Of a stretch of 64,000 bases of DNA, positions 19,711 through 30,965 are shown one piece after another. Source of the stretch: Gilliamella bombi. Lineage in GTDB: Bacteria > Pseudomonadota > Gammaproteobacteria > Enterobacterales > Orbaceae. Each line of letters begins with the position of its first letter. Positions within the stretch are counted from its first letter, which is position 1. The stretch is taken from the NCBI RefSeq assembly GCF_900103255.1, contig NZ_FMWS01000008.1:34683-98682 (forward strand). The letters run 5' to 3'. The notes under the pieces were generated by a model, which saw nothing but the letters and a program-made list of their open reading frames with translations, searched no databases and had not been told where the DNA came from. Position numbers and translations under genes: made by a program.

Positions 19711-19992
19711 GAAGCTTTAAATGTGGCGGATGCCTGTTGCTCATGCCATTCATAATGGCTTTACTGTATCAGAAACAACGCATGATTATTGGCTGGAGAA
19801 ACAGTAGCGATAGGTACATTGGTAATGTTAATCGATAGTAATTCAGATATGATTGAAACTGTATATAATTTCTGCGAATCTGTCGGTTTATCAACCATGC
19901 TGGCTGAATTTGGCTTAGCTAATACCAGTGATGAAGAGTTGATGAAAATCGTTATAAAAGTAGCAACTACAGAGGGACTACGTCGTAAATAG
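19711..19992 (+). pseudogene. gldA: Glycerol dehydrogenase remnant (frameshifted)
   Basis: Two frames together spell the C-terminal half of an iron/zinc glycerol dehydrogenase. One frame at 19742-19804 reads HAIHNGFTVSETTHDYW, matching the conserved AHAIHNG metal-binding histidine segment of GldA. The next frame from 19789 to 19992 continues GETVAIGTLVMLIDS...ETVYNFCESVGLSTMLAEFGL. A frameshift near 19790 joins them and another lies near 19730. The N-terminal half and the final residues are absent. The gene is dead; its presence shows loss of this glycerol/dihydroxyacetone step in this lineage. No other gene is visible in 19514-20128. Confidence 0.78.
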
Positions 19993-20128
19993 TTTTGCAC
20001 TTTTTTAGATTAATTGTGCTAACTTTAAATGTACTCTGGTTGGTTTTTTACATCAAGAATTTTTATTTCTTTTACATTTTGTTGTAAGTTCATGTAGGTA
20101 AAGAGAATAAGAATATTCTTCTTGCTTG

Positions 20129-20137
20129 TGTTATAAT
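20129..20137 (+). promoter_or_regulatory. Extended -10 promoter candidate for dnaE
   Basis: TGT-TATAAT forms a full extended -10 (TGnTATAAT) 34 bases before the dnaE ATG. No good -35 is seen at the expected distance, which is typical for extended -10 promoters. Confidence 0.5.
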
Positions 20138-20171
20138 TCAAAGCTAATTTTATCCTTCATTTCTGGTAATT

Positions 20172-23100
20172 ATGGCAGAACCAAAATTTATTCATCTTCA
20201 TTTACATAGTGATTTCTCTATGATTGATGGAATTGCTAAGGTAGGTGCATTAGTAAATGAAATGAGCAAGTTGCAGATGCCTGCATTTGCGATCACTGAT
20301 TTTACTAATCTTTGTGGACTGGTTAAGTTTTACGGCTCAGCAATGTCAAAAGGTATTAAACCTATCATTGGTGCAGATCTCGCTATTAGAAGTTCTCAAT
20401 TGCCTGATGATATTTATCATCTAACTCTGTTAGCAGCTAATAATCAGGGATATCAAAATCTTACTTTATTGATTTCTAAAGCTTATCAGCGAGGATACAT
20501 TGGAGATTTGCCTGTTGTTGATAATGAGTGGTTAATTGAGCATCGAGAAGGGTTAATTGTATTAGCTGGACGAGAAAGTGATATTGGTATCGGTATCGTT
20601 CGCAATAATCAAACTATTATTGAGCATGCTATTAATTTTTACCTTGAAAATTTTAATGAGCATTTTTATTTTGAGCTAGTACGGACTAAACGAATCAATG
20701 AAGAGCTATTTATTCATAGTGCAGTAAGATTGGCTGAACAGTATCAATTACCCGTGGTTGCTTCTAATGATGTTCGTTTTTTAAAAGCTTCAGATTTTGA
20801 AGCTCACGAAATTCGTGTTGCTATTCATGATGGGAATACACTTGAAGATCCTTCCCGACCTAAAAATTACTCATCAGAGCAATATTTACGATCTGAACAG
20901 GAAATGTGTGAACTATTCTCTGATATACCAGAAGCGCTTGAAAATAGTGTTGAAATAGCAAAGCGCTGTAATGTAACCATCCGGTTAGGTGAATATTTTT
21001 TACCTAAATTTCCTACTGGTGATATGTCGACCGAAGATTTTTTGGTGCATAAATCGCGTGAAGGTTTAGAAGAAAGACTTGAGTTTTTATTTCCCGATCC
21101 AGAAGTTAGAAAACAAAGAAGACCTGAATATGATGAGCGTTTAGAAACAGAATTAACGGTTATTAATCAGATGGGTTTTCCTGGATACTTTCTAATTGTT
21201 ATGGAATTTATTCAATGGTCGAAAGATAATGATATTCCCGTGGGACCTGGGCGTGGTTCAGGTGCGGGTTCACTAGTTGCGTATGCTTTAAAAATTACCG
21301 ATTTAGACCCACTGGCGTTTGACTTACTTTTTGAACGATTTTTGAATCCAGAACGTGTTTCAATGCCTGATTTTGATGTCGACTTTTGTATGGAAAAGCG
21401 AGATCTAGTAATTGATCATGTTGCTGATATGTATGGTCGTGATGCAGTCTCTCAAATTATTACTTTTGGGACTATGGCGGCTAAAGCGGTAATCAGGGAT
21501 GTTGGCCGAGTACTTGGACATCCTTATGGCTTTGTTGATCGGATTTCCAAATTAATTCCCTTAGATCCGGGAATGACATTGGTTAAAGCTTTTGAAGTTG
21601 AGCCTCAACTTCAGGAGTTATACGATAATAATGAAGAAATTAAATCATTAATTGATATCGCACGTCAATTAGAAGGTGTAACTAGAAATGCAGGTAAGCA
21701 TGCTGGGGGCGTTGTAATTTCACCAACTAAGATTACAGATTTTTCGCCAATTTATTGTGATCCAGAAGGAAATCACCCAGTAACCCAGTTTGATAAAAAT
21801 GATGTTGAATATGCAGGCCTTGTTAAATTTGACTTTTTAGGACTAAGGACATTAACCATTATTGATTGGGCAATCAAAATGATTAATGAACGTCAGTTAA
21901 GAGAAGGAAATAAACCTATCGATATTACTCGAATTCCTCTCGATGATCAGGCGTCATTTGATTTGTTATTGAAAGCCGAAACAACAGCTGTGTTCCAACT
22001 TGAATCTCGAGGTATGAAAGACTTAATAAGGCGATTAAAACCCGACTGTTTTGAGGATATGATCGCTTTAGTTGCCTTATTTAGACCAGGTCCGTTACAA
22101 TCAGGTATGGTAGACAACTTTATTGACCGTAAACATGGCAGAGAAGAAGTTTCCTATCCTGATATTAAATATCAACATGAATCATTAAAACCTATCTTAG
22201 AACCAACATACGGTATTATTTTGTACCAAGAACAAGTCATGCAAATTGCTCAGACTTTGTCGGGTTATACATTAGGTGGTGCGGATTTATTACGTCGAGC
22301 TATGGGGAAGAAAAAACCTGAGGAAATGGCAAAGCAACGCTCTGTTTTTAAAGAAGGTGCAGAAAAGCAAGGTATCGATGGTGAGCTTTCCATGCGCATT
22401 TTTGATTTAGTGGAAAAATTTGCTGGTTATGGTTTTAATAAATCTCATTCAGCAGCTTATGCGCTTGTTTCTTATCAAACATTATGGTTAAAAACTCATT
22501 ATCCATCAGAATTTATGGCTGCAGTTATGACTGCCGATATGGATAATACTGATAAAATTGTCGGTTTGGTTGATGAATGCTTACGGATGGGATTAAAGGT
22601 TAATCCACCAGATATTAATAGTGGTCTTTATCACTTTCATGTGAATGATAAAGGTGAGATTGTTTATGGGATTGGGGCTATAAAGGGTGTCGGTGAAGGT
22701 CCTATTGAGGCAATTGTTGAAGCACGTAATAGTGGTGGATATTTTAAAAATATATTCGAACTTTGTGCTCGAACAGATATGAAAAAGATCAACCGTCGTG
22801 TACTTGAAAAACTTACTATGGCAGGGGCATTTGATAAATTAGGCCCTCACAGAGCAGCTATTTTGCATAGTATTAATGATGCAATGCAGGCAGCGGATCA
22901 ATATGCAAAAGCTCAAGATATTGGTCAAGAAGATATGTTTGGAGTCTTAGCGGAAGAACCTGAACAAGTTGAGCATGCTTATGCTGCGGTACCTGAATTA
23001 CCCGATCAAGTTTTGCTTGATGGAGAACGTGAAGCTTTAGGGCTTTATTTAACAGGGCATCCTGTAACGCAATATTTAAAAGAATTAAATCGTTATACTG

Positions 23101-23651
23101 GTGGATTGCGAATTAGTGAAGCATCTCCGACAGGCTGGGGAAAAACAGTTACTTTTGCAGGTATTGTCACTGATGCTAGGACTCGAATTACTAAAAAAGG
23201 TAAAAAAATTGGTTTGTTTACTTTAGATGATCGTTCAGGTCGTATTGATGGTATGCTTTTTGCAGAATCTTTGGAAAATTTTGGACATTTACTCGTAAAA
23301 GATAAGATCTTAATTGTTACAGGCCAAGTTAGTAATGATGATTTTAATGGTGGTTTTAAAATGTCAGTGCGAGATATTGTTGATCTAAAAGATGCCCGTA
23401 CTAAATATGTAAAAGGACTGTCCATTACATTAACAGAAAGCGAAGCAAATCAAGCAATATTGCAACGTTTACAACAACTTTTAGAACCTTATCGCCATGG
23501 TAGTGTGCCTGTTAGCTTATATTATCACCGGGGTGATTCGGTTGTTAGGATTCAATTCGGTACGACATGGAGGGTTATTCCAGAGGACGCTATGATTATT
23601 GAATTAAAGACACTTATTGGTATTGATCGTATTGAATTTGAGTTTGAATAA
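20172..23651 (+). CDS. dnaE: DNA polymerase III alpha subunit
   Basis: The replicative polymerase, 1159 residues (E. coli 1160). An N-terminal PHP domain starts at [13 protein letters not shown] (residues 8-20). Catalytic aspartates lie at 400 and 402 in [23 protein letters not shown] motif precedes them. The clamp-binding peptide QEDMFG is near residue 920, followed by an OB fold ([20 protein letters not shown]). The gene is not preceded by lpxB/rnhB as in enterobacteria; here fabF and a dead gldA lie upstream. accA follows 244 bases later, which is the usual dnaE-accA pairing. Antisense frames are shadows. Confidence 0.98.
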   Translation: MAEPKFIHLHLHSDFSMIDGIAKVGALVNEMSKLQMPAFAITDFTNLCGLVKFYGSAMSKGIKPIIGADLAIRSSQLPDDIYHLTLLAANNQGYQNLTLLISKAYQRGYIGDLPVVDNEWLIEHREGLIVLAGRESDIGIGIVRNNQTIIEHAINFYLENFNEHFYFELVRTKRINEELFIHSAVRLAEQYQLPVVASNDVRFLKASDFEAHEIRVAIHDGNTLEDPSRPKNYSSEQYLRSEQEMCELFSDIPEALENSVEIAKRCNVTIRLGEYFLPKFPTGDMSTEDFLVHKSREGLEERLEFLFPDPEVRKQRRPEYDERLETELTVINQMGFPGYFLIVMEFIQWSKDNDIPVGPGRGSGAGSLVAYALKITDLDPLAFDLLFERFLNPERVSMPDFDVDFCMEKRDLVIDHVADMYGRDAVSQIITFGTMAAKAVIRDVGRVLGHPYGFVDRISKLIPLDPGMTLVKAFEVEPQLQELYDNNEEIKSLIDIARQLEGVTRNAGKHAGGVVISPTKITDFSPIYCDPEGNHPVTQFDKNDVEYAGLVKFDFLGLRTLTIIDWAIKMINERQLREGNKPIDITRIPLDDQASFDLLLKAETTAVFQLESRGMKDLIRRLKPDCFEDMIALVALFRPGPLQSGMVDNFIDRKHGREEVSYPDIKYQHESLKPILEPTYGIILYQEQVMQIAQTLSGYTLGGADLLRRAMGKKKPEEMAKQRSVFKEGAEKQGIDGELSMRIFDLVEKFAGYGFNKSHSAAYALVSYQTLWLKTHYPSEFMAAVMTADMDNTDKIVGLVDECLRMGLKVNPPDINSGLYHFHVNDKGEIVYGIGAIKGVGEGPIEAIVEARNSGGYFKNIFELCARTDMKKINRRVLEKLTMAGAFDKLGPHRAAILHSINDAMQAADQYAKAQDIGQEDMFGVLAEEPEQVEHAYAAVPELPDQVLLDGEREALGLYLTGHPVTQYLKELNRYTGGLRISEASPTGWGKTVTFAGIVTDARTRITKKGKKIGLFTLDDRSGRIDGMLFAESLENFGHLLVKDKILIVTGQVSNDDFNGGFKMSVRDIVDLKDARTKYVKGLSITLTESEANQAILQRLQQLLEPYRHGSVPVSLYYHRGDSVVRIQFGTTWRVIPEDAMIIELKTLIGIDRIEFEFE

Positions 23652-23895
23652 GAAAATAAACTTATTAATAGTAGTCTGGTTGATTAATTAAATTTATTAA
23701 ATAATGTTACTTTAATTAAATGTAAGTGGTATAACATTTTGAATAGTTGAAGTCTAATAATATAAATTTAGGTGACTTCAATGAGTATTACATAGTAGAA
23801 TTGGATTAATTTTATTTTAAGAATTAGCCAGTATACTGTATTAGATGTGTATTTTTTTAAAATACCAAATAAATTAAGAGGCAATTACAAGCGTT

Positions 23896-24855
23896 ATGAA
23901 CAATTTTTTGGAATTTGAAAAGCCGATAGCGGAATTAGAAGCAAAAATTAATTCCTTAAAGAATATTGATTCGCAACAAGTTGAATTAGATATTAATTTA
24001 GATAAAGAGATTAAGCAATTACATAAAAAAAGTCGAGAATTAACAAAAAAAATATTTGCTAATTTAACTCCCTGGGAAATTGCGCAACTAGCTAGACATC
24101 CAAATCGTCCTTATACATTGGATTATCTGAAAGAAATTTTTACTGATTTTGATGAATTAGCTGGTGATAGGGCTTATGCCGATGACAAAGCAATTATTGG
24201 TGGAATAGCTCGTATTGATGGAAGATCTGTGGTGGTTATTGGGCATCAAAAAGGTCGAGAAACAAAACAGAAAATTTATCGGAACTTTGGTATGCCCGCT
24301 CCAGAAGGGTATCGTAAAGCTTTACGATTAATGCAATTAGCGGAGCGTTTTAAATTACCAATTATTACTTTTATTGATACTCCAGGTGCTTATCCTGGTA
24401 TTGGTGCCGAAGAGCGAGGTCAAGCAGAAGCTATTGCTCGTAATTTAAGAGAAATGTCACGTCTTAAAGTACCAACTATTTGTACAGTAATTGGAGAGGG
24501 AGGCTCTGGGGGCGCTCTTGCTATTGGGGTTGCAGATAAAGTTAATATGCTTCAATATAGTACTTATTCTGTCATATCGCCAGAAGGTTGTGCTTCGATT
24601 CTATGGAAAAGTGCCGATAAAGCACCAGTTGCAGCTGAAGCTATGAATATGACTGCAGATAAATTACTAAAATTGAATCTTATTGATTCAATTATACCTG
24701 AGCCTCTGGGTGGTGCACATCGTGATTATGCTGTCGTATCTGCTTCACTCAAAACACAATTACTTAGTGATCTTAATGAACTTGAAAGTATGGATTTATC
24801 TGTATTATTAGAAAGAAGATATCAACGTTTGATGAACTATGGTTACGTAAGGTAA
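23896..24855 (+). CDS. accA: Acetyl-CoA carboxylase carboxyltransferase alpha subunit
   Basis: A 319-residue subunit of the carboxyltransferase half of acetyl-CoA carboxylase, which makes malonyl-CoA for the fab enzymes encoded upstream. An N-terminal helical region (about 1-60) is followed by the crotonase fold: [20 protein letters not shown] and [15 protein letters not shown]. The length equals E. coli AccA. It needs AccD as partner, not in this window. AGAGG occurs before the ATG. Confidence 0.98.
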   Translation: MNNFLEFEKPIAELEAKINSLKNIDSQQVELDINLDKEIKQLHKKSRELTKKIFANLTPWEIAQLARHPNRPYTLDYLKEIFTDFDELAGDRAYADDKAIIGGIARIDGRSVVVIGHQKGRETKQKIYRNFGMPAPEGYRKALRLMQLAERFKLPIITFIDTPGAYPGIGAEERGQAEAIARNLREMSRLKVPTICTVIGEGGSGGALAIGVADKVNMLQYSTYSVISPEGCASILWKSADKAPVAAEAMNMTADKLLKLNLIDSIIPEPLGGAHRDYAVVSASLKTQLLSDLNELESMDLSVLLERRYQRLMNYGYVR

Positions 24856-24876
24856 TTTTAAATTTGGAATATTGTA

Positions 24877-25245
24877 ATGAAAAAATCGACAGGCTTACTA
24901 CGTATCCTTAAAGCAACAAAATATTCTTTAAAAGGCTTAAAATCGGCGATCAAACATGAAGCTGCATTTCGCCAAGAGTTAATTCTATTAGTTGTGGCTT
25001 ATATTGTTGTAATGCTAATTGATTTCTCTATTTATGAACGTATTTTGCTACTTGGTTCAATTGGAGTGGTGATGATTACTGAGTTAATAAATAGTGCAAT
25101 TGAGTGTGTAGTTGATCGTATTGGCTCTGAAAGGCATGATTTATCTGGCCGAGCAAAGGATTATGGCTCGGCGGCGGTATTTTTGTCGTTATTATTGACT
25201 ATTATTTTGTGGATTTATCTATTTTCTTGTCATTTTTCATCATGA
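24877..25245 (+). CDS. dgkA: Diacylglycerol kinase
   Basis: A 122-residue small integral membrane kinase that recycles diacylglycerol to phosphatidic acid. Three transmembrane helices are visible, and the catalytic/metal-binding ELINSAIECVVDRIGSE segment (about 69-85) is intact, as is the amphipathic N-terminus with KHEAAFRQE. It lies 21 bases after accA and is probably co-transcribed. Length fits the family. Its neighbour here is a decayed IS; in enterobacteria dgkA adjoins lexA and plsB instead. Confidence 0.95.
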   Translation: MKKSTGLLRILKATKYSLKGLKSAIKHEAAFRQELILLVVAYIVVMLIDFSIYERILLLGSIGVVMITELINSAIECVVDRIGSERHDLSGRAKDYGSAAVFLSLLLTIILWIYLFSCHFSS

Positions 25246-25254
25246 TTTTTGATT

Positions 25255-25287
25255 TAAACGTAGGTTTTCCTGAAAGTTTTTGACAAT
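25255..25287 (+). repeat. Dispersed ~40-bp repeat, copy 2 (right half)
   Basis: TTTTCCTGAAAGTTTTTGACAA matches the right half of the repeat (CCTGAAAGTTTTTAACAA at 61739-61756). It lies 9 bases after dgkA and before a transposase relic. Confidence 0.55.
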
Positions 25288-25429
25288 AGTTTAATCGCAA
25301 AAAACTATTCTTAAACTAGAATAGGATTGGTTTTCCAATAAAAATTTATAAAAATATTATTATAATTACGCTGTAAAATAAAAATAACAACGCTTTTGTA
25401 GGAAAATACAGGGTTATTTACACTTTATG

Positions 25430-26045
25430 GTTAAAATAATCCTCTAAAAACTTATAAGGCGTTTTTTTCGAAATCGCTTTATGGGGTTTAATTGTATTAT
25501 AATAGTTAATAAATCGTTTAATACTTTGTTTTCTATCTTTTTAATAGCCAAATATTTTCTGATTATTCTACATTTCCATTAAAGATCGTATCACGCTTTT
25601 GAGCTTTCCCATTCGTTTGTGGACAGGCTAGTTTCGTGAATTCTTGATGGATACGATGGTTGTTACACGTTTTAACAAATAGCTCTTCACCAGTGCCTTG
25701 ATATTCATGTCCATTTTTGGAATAAATACATTCAATGATAAAGGATATTGGGTTAACACATTGTTTATATAAATAGTGCTGAATTAAATCGGGATTTATT
25801 GGGGTAAATGCCTGCATAAAAGTTCATGTGAAAAATCATCAATACTGACCGACAAATAAATACTCTCGCATTTTTTGTTTGGTTTCGTTTTTAAGCAAAG
25901 ATAAAGGTAAACGTTTAGCATCAACTATAGCATTTACCCAGATAGGTTTTGTTATAGCGTTTAGCTTGTCGCCTTAATTTAACTTCAATGGACTTTCCGA
26001 CTTTAACCAGACGTTTAATTTTTATATGTAAATGATGCAACTATT
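25430..26045 (-). pseudogene. Decayed DDE transposase (integrase-core, IS481/IS3-like)
   Basis: On the minus strand, fragments in several frames spell a DDE integrase-core transposase. From 26035 inward: KRLVKVGKSIEVKLRRQAKRYNKTYLG, then KRLPLSLL-like and IDDFSHE segments broken by stops. A longer frame at 25817-25563 has IYSKNGHEYQGTGE and QTNGKAQKRD. At 25520-25435 comes YNTIKPHKAISKKTPYKFLEDYF, the usual C-terminal end. The catalytic Asp expected before NGHEY reads Lys, and multiple frameshifts are present, so it cannot be active. The family is uncertain between IS481 and IS3. Confidence 0.75.
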
Positions 26046-26061
26046 GGTTATCAATTATAGA

Positions 26062-27141
26062 TTAAGTTAATTGTATAGACTGAATTACCATATCTTTATC
26101 AATACCATCTATCACTTCAGCATGACCAATTTTAGTTGGTATAACAAGCCTTAATTGCCCAGATAATACTTTTTTGTCTCGTAACATATGTGGCAGATAA
26201 GATTCAATTGACATTTTTTGGGGTCTGTTAACAGGTAGTTTAGCGCGAATTAATAAGTTCTTAATTCGTTCAATATCAGTTTGATCCAATTTACCAAGTA
26301 ATTTGGCTGTTTGTGCAGCCATTAGCATACCAACACTGACAGCTTCGCCATGTAGCCAATTTCCATAGCCTAGTTCTGCTTCTATGGCATGCCCATAAGT
26401 GTGACCAAGATTTAAGATTGCTCGCATGTTTTGTTCTGTTTCGTCAGCAGCAACCACTTGTGCTTTGAGTTCACAGCAATGGTAAATACAGTAGCTTAAT
26501 GCATTAACATCTAGGTTTAGTAAATCGTTGATGTGTTCTTCAAGCCAATCAAAAAATTTAGCATCTAAAATAATGCCGTATTTTATAACTTCGGCAAGTC
26601 CAGCCGAAAGCTCTCTTTGTGGTAATGTTTTTAAACAACTGAGATCAATCACTACCGACTGTGGTTGATAAAATGCGCCAATCATATTTTTACCCAGTGG
26701 GTGATTAATCGCTGTTTTACCTCCTACCGAGGAATCAACCTGTGATAGTAGCGTTGTAGGCACTTGAATAAACTTAATTCCACGTTGATAAGCTGAGGCG
26801 GCAAATCCTGCAATGTCACCAATCACACCTCCACCTAGTGCTATAAGTATACTACTGCGAGTATGATTGTTTGCCAGTAACGTTGTCAAAATGCTATTCC
26901 ATGTTTCCATGGTCTTATATTTTTCACCATCAGGAACAACAACTGAATCGGTTTTTACACCATGCTTTTCAAGCATATCAATTAGTGTTTGTAAATAAAG
27001 TGGGGCTATGGTTTCATTGGTAGCAATGAGTACGCGTTGCCCTGCTTGGAGTTTAAAATGTTGAAATTCACTTAGTAGATTTTCACCAATTGTGATTGGA
27101 TAACTGCGTTTAGCTAGCGCTACATTTAATGTTTTTTGCAT
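26062..27141 (-). CDS. aroB: 3-dehydroquinate synthase
   Basis: A 359-residue NAD- and zinc-dependent enzyme for the second step of the shikimate pathway. The NAD loop is [14 protein letters not shown], and zinc ligands lie in the Glu of [11 protein letters not shown] and the histidines of [11 protein letters not shown] and [11 protein letters not shown]. The frame extends 26 codons upstream to 27219, but that stretch is non-conserved; [19 protein letters not shown] matches the family start and has CTGGAAA upstream. It is divergent from nadE. In enterobacteria it follows aroK; aroK is not here. Confidence 0.96.
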   Translation of the reverse strand: MQKTLNVALAKRSYPITIGENLLSEFQHFKLQAGQRVLIATNETIAPLYLQTLIDMLEKHGVKTDSVVVPDGEKYKTMETWNSILTTLLANNHTRSSILIALGGGVIGDIAGFAASAYQRGIKFIQVPTTLLSQVDSSVGGKTAINHPLGKNMIGAFYQPQSVVIDLSCLKTLPQRELSAGLAEVIKYGIILDAKFFDWLEEHINDLLNLDVNALSYCIYHCCELKAQVVAADETEQNMRAILNLGHTYGHAIEAELGYGNWLHGEAVSVGMLMAAQTAKLLGKLDQTDIERIKNLLIRAKLPVNRPQKMSIESYLPHMLRDKKVLSGQLRLVIPTKIGHAEVIDGIDKDMVIQSIQLT

Positions 27142-27261
27142 ATTAATTTCCAGACAGGTCAAAGTGGATTTATTGTTGCATGTTAGCGATAAAAAAGTGG
27201 CAGTGCAACTTAGAATCATTTAAACTTATTGATAATTTTGATTTGTGATATTAAATTTTAT

Positions 27262-28866
27262 ATGTCTTTATCTATTGTTTTAGCACAAAAAAACTGGTGT
27301 GTGGGCGACATTGAAGGGAACGTTCAGCAGATTATTGAATTGATAAATAGCCACTCATCCGATGATCTTATTATTTTTCCAGAACTTGCTTTGTGTGGTT
27401 ATCCACCCGAAGATTTAATTTTTCGTTCTGATTTTAAAGCTCGTTGCCAAAAAGCATTATCGTTGATTCAACAAGCGAGTCGGTACTGTGCAGTTATTGT
27501 TGGACATCCGCATTGGCAAGATCAAAATATTTATAATGCCCTTTCATTTTTTTATGATGGCGAATTGTTAGCTCGCTATCATAAACAGCGATTACCTAAT
27601 TATGATGTATTTGATGAAAAGCGTTACTTTACGGCTGACAATCAAACTTGCGTAGTTGATTTTAAAGGTAAAAGGATTGGTTTACTAATTTGTGAAGATC
27701 TTTGGCAATTTGAGCCAGTTGATAATATCCATAAGGCTCAGGCTGATTTTGTTGTGGCTATTAACGCTTCGCCTTATGACTGCGACAAGCAGAAAAATCG
27801 TCGAGAGTTAGTTAAACAGCATGTTAAACGAACAGGTTTACCTTTCATTTATGTTAATCAAGTGGGTGGTCAAGACGAGCTGGTGTTTGATGGCGGATCA
27901 TTTGTTTGTAATGAGCTTGGTGAAATTGTTTGTCAGCTAAAATCATTTGAAGAGCAAGTTTCTTCTTTTGAATATGGTGTAAATCATCAGGCGATAATTG
28001 ATAATAATGGAAATGATCAATTAGCTTCAGTTTATGATGCATTGGTACTTGCAACTCGCGATTATGTTACTAAAAATGGCTTTCAAGGTGCAGTATTAGG
28101 GCTTTCTGGAGGGATTGATTCAGCTTTAACCCTTGCTATTGCAGTTGATGCGCTAGGAAAAGATAAAGTGCAGGCAGTGATGATGCCATTTCGTTATACA
28201 GCCGATATTAGTATTGCTGATGCCAAAGAAGAAGCTGAAATATTAGGGGTTGAATTTGATATTATTTCGATTGAGCCAATGTTTGATGCGTTTATGGCAT
28301 CGTTAAGTCCAATGTTTGTTGGTACGCCAAAAGATACTACTGAAGAAAATCTTCAAGCACGTTGTCGTGGTGTTGTTTTAATGGCACTATCAAATAAACG
28401 GCGCAGGCTGGTGCTGACAACGGGTAATAAAAGTGAAATGTCGGTAGGTTATGCAACTCTTTATGGCGATATGGCTGGTGGGTTTGATGTTCTGAAAGAT
28501 GTGCCTAAAACCATGGTTTTTGCATTGTCAAAATATCGGAATACTCGTTCTTATGTTATTCCTGAAAGAGTGATCACTCGCCCTCCATCAGCAGAGTTGG
28601 CTCCAGATCAAAAAGATGAAGACAGTTTACCGCCTTATGATATTTTAGATGGAATTTTGAAAGGTTATGTCGAACTTGATCTTTCCGTTGAACAACTTAT
28701 TGCGCAAGGTTATGATGAAGCAACTGTAAGGCGTGTTATTAAATTGGTTGATATAAATGAGTATAAACGTCGCCAATCAGCGGTCGGTCCGAAAATAACA
28801 GCTCGTAACTTTGGCAAAGGTCGCCGTTATCCTATTACTTCTGCTTTCGGATTTAAAAATTGGTGA
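27262..28866 (+). CDS. nadE: Glutamine-dependent NAD+ synthetase
   Basis: A 534-residue two-domain enzyme converting deamido-NAD to NAD+. The N-terminal nitrilase-type glutaminase (about 1-250) has its Glu in FPELALCGYPPEDL, Lys in YDVFDEKRYF and Cys in GLLICEDLW. The C-terminal synthetase has the PP-loop LSGGIDSALT. This form uses glutamine, unlike the short ammonia-dependent NadE of E. coli. The frame opens at 27229, but MSLSIVLAQKNWCVGDI (27262) is the family start. glnB follows after 24 bases, a pairing that ties a glutamine-using enzyme to nitrogen sensing. Confidence 0.95.
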   Translation: MSLSIVLAQKNWCVGDIEGNVQQIIELINSHSSDDLIIFPELALCGYPPEDLIFRSDFKARCQKALSLIQQASRYCAVIVGHPHWQDQNIYNALSFFYDGELLARYHKQRLPNYDVFDEKRYFTADNQTCVVDFKGKRIGLLICEDLWQFEPVDNIHKAQADFVVAINASPYDCDKQKNRRELVKQHVKRTGLPFIYVNQVGGQDELVFDGGSFVCNELGEIVCQLKSFEEQVSSFEYGVNHQAIIDNNGNDQLASVYDALVLATRDYVTKNGFQGAVLGLSGGIDSALTLAIAVDALGKDKVQAVMMPFRYTADISIADAKEEAEILGVEFDIISIEPMFDAFMASLSPMFVGTPKDTTEENLQARCRGVVLMALSNKRRRLVLTTGNKSEMSVGYATLYGDMAGGFDVLKDVPKTMVFALSKYRNTRSYVIPERVITRPPSAELAPDQKDEDSLPPYDILDGILKGYVELDLSVEQLIAQGYDEATVRRVIKLVDINEYKRRQSAVGPKITARNFGKGRRYPITSAFGFKNW

Positions 28867-28872
28867 TCTTGA

Positions 28873-29229
<357 letters not shown>

Positions 29230-29235
29230 TTTAAA

Positions 29236-29859
29236 TTACTGAATGTCAGGTCGTTCTTGTTTGAGTAGCTCAGAAGTCACAATACCTTGGATCGAACAAA
29301 TAAGAAGGTTCATATTTGGGCTTTTTTCGAGTAATAGCAGTTTTTCGGTGGTATCTGGAGCTGGAATGGTTTTAACACCGACAACAGTTCCGGTATTTTT
29401 ATGCCAAGTTTGGAGATCGTCATTAATATTACGAATCTTTGGATTTGCGATATACAGTAGGTTATCTTCCATATTTTTCCAATCTACAAAATTCAAAGCA
29501 TCTTTGATTTGATTAATATCATTATCGATTATAAATCCCCAGAAATAATATTTTCCCATTTTGCCAAGATCCATGGCACTATCATAATAGCCAATGATTG
29601 TTAGGTTTTTATAAGTCATAGGAGTTTTGAAATAAACGTAGTTTTTAGTTATATCAGAGCGATTTTCAATAACAATATTGGCTTGATTTTTATTAAAAAC
29701 TTTTATATTAGTATATTTTTCTAGTTCATTTTTATTGCTATAAACTTCTTTAAAAAAATCAGAGTTGCAAAGCATTAACGAATCAATCAATGGCACTTTA
29801 TCGGCTGATGCGATAAAAGAATAAAATATAAAAAATAGAGTAATGATGTTTTTTATCAT
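29236..29859 (-). CDS. Predicted secreted protein of unknown function
   Basis: I do not recognise this protein. From the methionine at 29859 it has 207 residues, beginning with a clear signal peptide (MIKNIITLFFIFYSFIASA, cleavage expected before DKVP). A longer frame to 29877 adds MPNRIN. The mature part has few cysteines (one near the N-terminus, one near the C-terminus, LLICSIQG) and alternating strands, compatible with a small periplasmic domain. It converges on glnB, 7 bases apart, and is divergent from sxy. Composition is AT-rich like its neighbours. Confidence 0.6.
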   Translation of the reverse strand: MIKNIITLFFIFYSFIASADKVPLIDSLMLCNSDFFKEVYSNKNELEKYTNIKVFNKNQANIVIENRSDITKNYVYFKTPMTYKNLTIIGYYDSAMDLGKMGKYYFWGFIIDNDINQIKDALNFVDWKNMEDNLLYIANPKIRNINDDLQTWHKNTGTVVGVKTIPAPDTTEKLLLLEKSPNMNLLICSIQGIVTSELLKQERPDIQ

Positions 29860-29877
29860 ATTGATTCGATTAGGCAA

Positions 29878-30185
29878 AATTTAGGTACCAAAATTAATGA
29901 CCCCGTGATTGTATAATTATTACGACAGAATAACAATGTTAAAGCTATTTTCTTTTTTTCTAACTATTTAGCTTTGTCTTTCTTTGCTAAAACTCTTTAC
30001 AAAAATTAATTTAATTTCACAAAAATATAATTTATCAAGTAATAATGTATTTTATGTTTATATATGGAATGCAGATCGCATATTTATGTATTAATTTAGA
30101 AATAGTTTGAATATAAAATAACTATAATTTAGATTAACTAGTAAGTTACTTCAGTTACTCAATAAAGTTTAGATGGAAATTAATT
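29878..30185. other. AT-rich divergent spacer before sxy/tfoX
   Basis: About 300 bases separate the secreted-protein gene from sxy. I see no gene, no convincing CRP site and no clear hairpin. It must hold both divergent promoters. Confidence 0.5.
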
Positions 30186-30812
30186 ATGTGCTCAACATTT
30201 GCAAATCGAATTTTAACAGAGCTTTCTGACGTTGAAGATATTTCAATTAAAACGTTTTTTGGAGGATTTAGTGTTAATAGTAAAGATATAATGTTTGGTT
30301 GGGTTACCCAAAAAAGCTTTTATTTAAGAGGGCATCCAGATTATCGTTCACTTTTTATTGATTTGGGTATGCAGCCATTAAGTATAACGACAGGCATGTC
30401 TACTAAATTGCTTGATTATTATAAGGTAGGTAATGAACTTTTTAAGGATCATGAAAAACTGTTTTCTATGGTACAGATGGTGATAAAGTATACTAAAAAA
30501 GAGCAATATGAAAAAAACGAAATCAAAGCAAAACGGATAAAAGAGTTGCCAAATATGACTTTGTCGTTAGAAAGGTTATTGTGTAGTGTTGGAATTAAAG
30601 ATGTTGATACCTTTCAAAAGGTAGGTTATTTGAATGCATATTATAAAATAAAACAAAAAAAAGAAACCATTTCCATTAATATATTGTTTGTTTTATATAG
30701 TTCTTTACATCGTTTTCATGTTGCAACTTTGTCCAAGGAGACTAAAAAAGAAATTGAACTTGAATATCAATGTTTTTTAAACCAGATGGATAATGACTCA
30801 TATAAAGAATAA
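30186..30812 (+). CDS. tfoX: Competence regulator Sxy/TfoX
   Basis: A 208-residue TfoX/Sxy protein, the CRP co-activator that turns on natural competence genes at CRP-S sites. The N-terminal domain has the family pattern SIKTFFGGFSVNSKDIMFGWV with YLRG following. The C-terminal domain (about 115-200) has LPNMTLSLERLLCSVGIKDVDTFQKVGYLNAY, the helix-hairpin-like part. Length matches enterobacterial Sxy (209). It ends at a strong terminator shared with the convergent rhlB. Regulation cannot be read from the leader. Confidence 0.9.
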   Translation: MCSTFANRILTELSDVEDISIKTFFGGFSVNSKDIMFGWVTQKSFYLRGHPDYRSLFIDLGMQPLSITTGMSTKLLDYYKVGNELFKDHEKLFSMVQMVIKYTKKEQYEKNEIKAKRIKELPNMTLSLERLLCSVGIKDVDTFQKVGYLNAYYKIKQKKETISINILFVLYSSLHRFHVATLSKETKKEIELEYQCFLNQMDNDSYKE

Positions 30813-30869
30813 TTTTGACTGGCTATGTTGATCAAAGTACTTATAATAATATCACCATAATAATAACAG

Positions 30870-30922
30870 TTATCTAAAAATGCTTTACGATGAAGTATAA
30901 TTACATTTTTAGATAATTTTTT
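30870..30922 (+). terminator. Intrinsic terminator of sxy/tfoX
   Basis: A 13-bp perfect stem (TTATCTAAAAATG, 30870-30882, with CATTTTTAGATAA, 30904-30916) is followed by TTTTTT. The loop is 21 bases. It lies between convergent sxy and rhlB. Confidence 0.85.
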
Positions 30923-30965
30923 ATGGTTGATATTATTTATGTTTTCTATCTACTATTTAGTTTAG

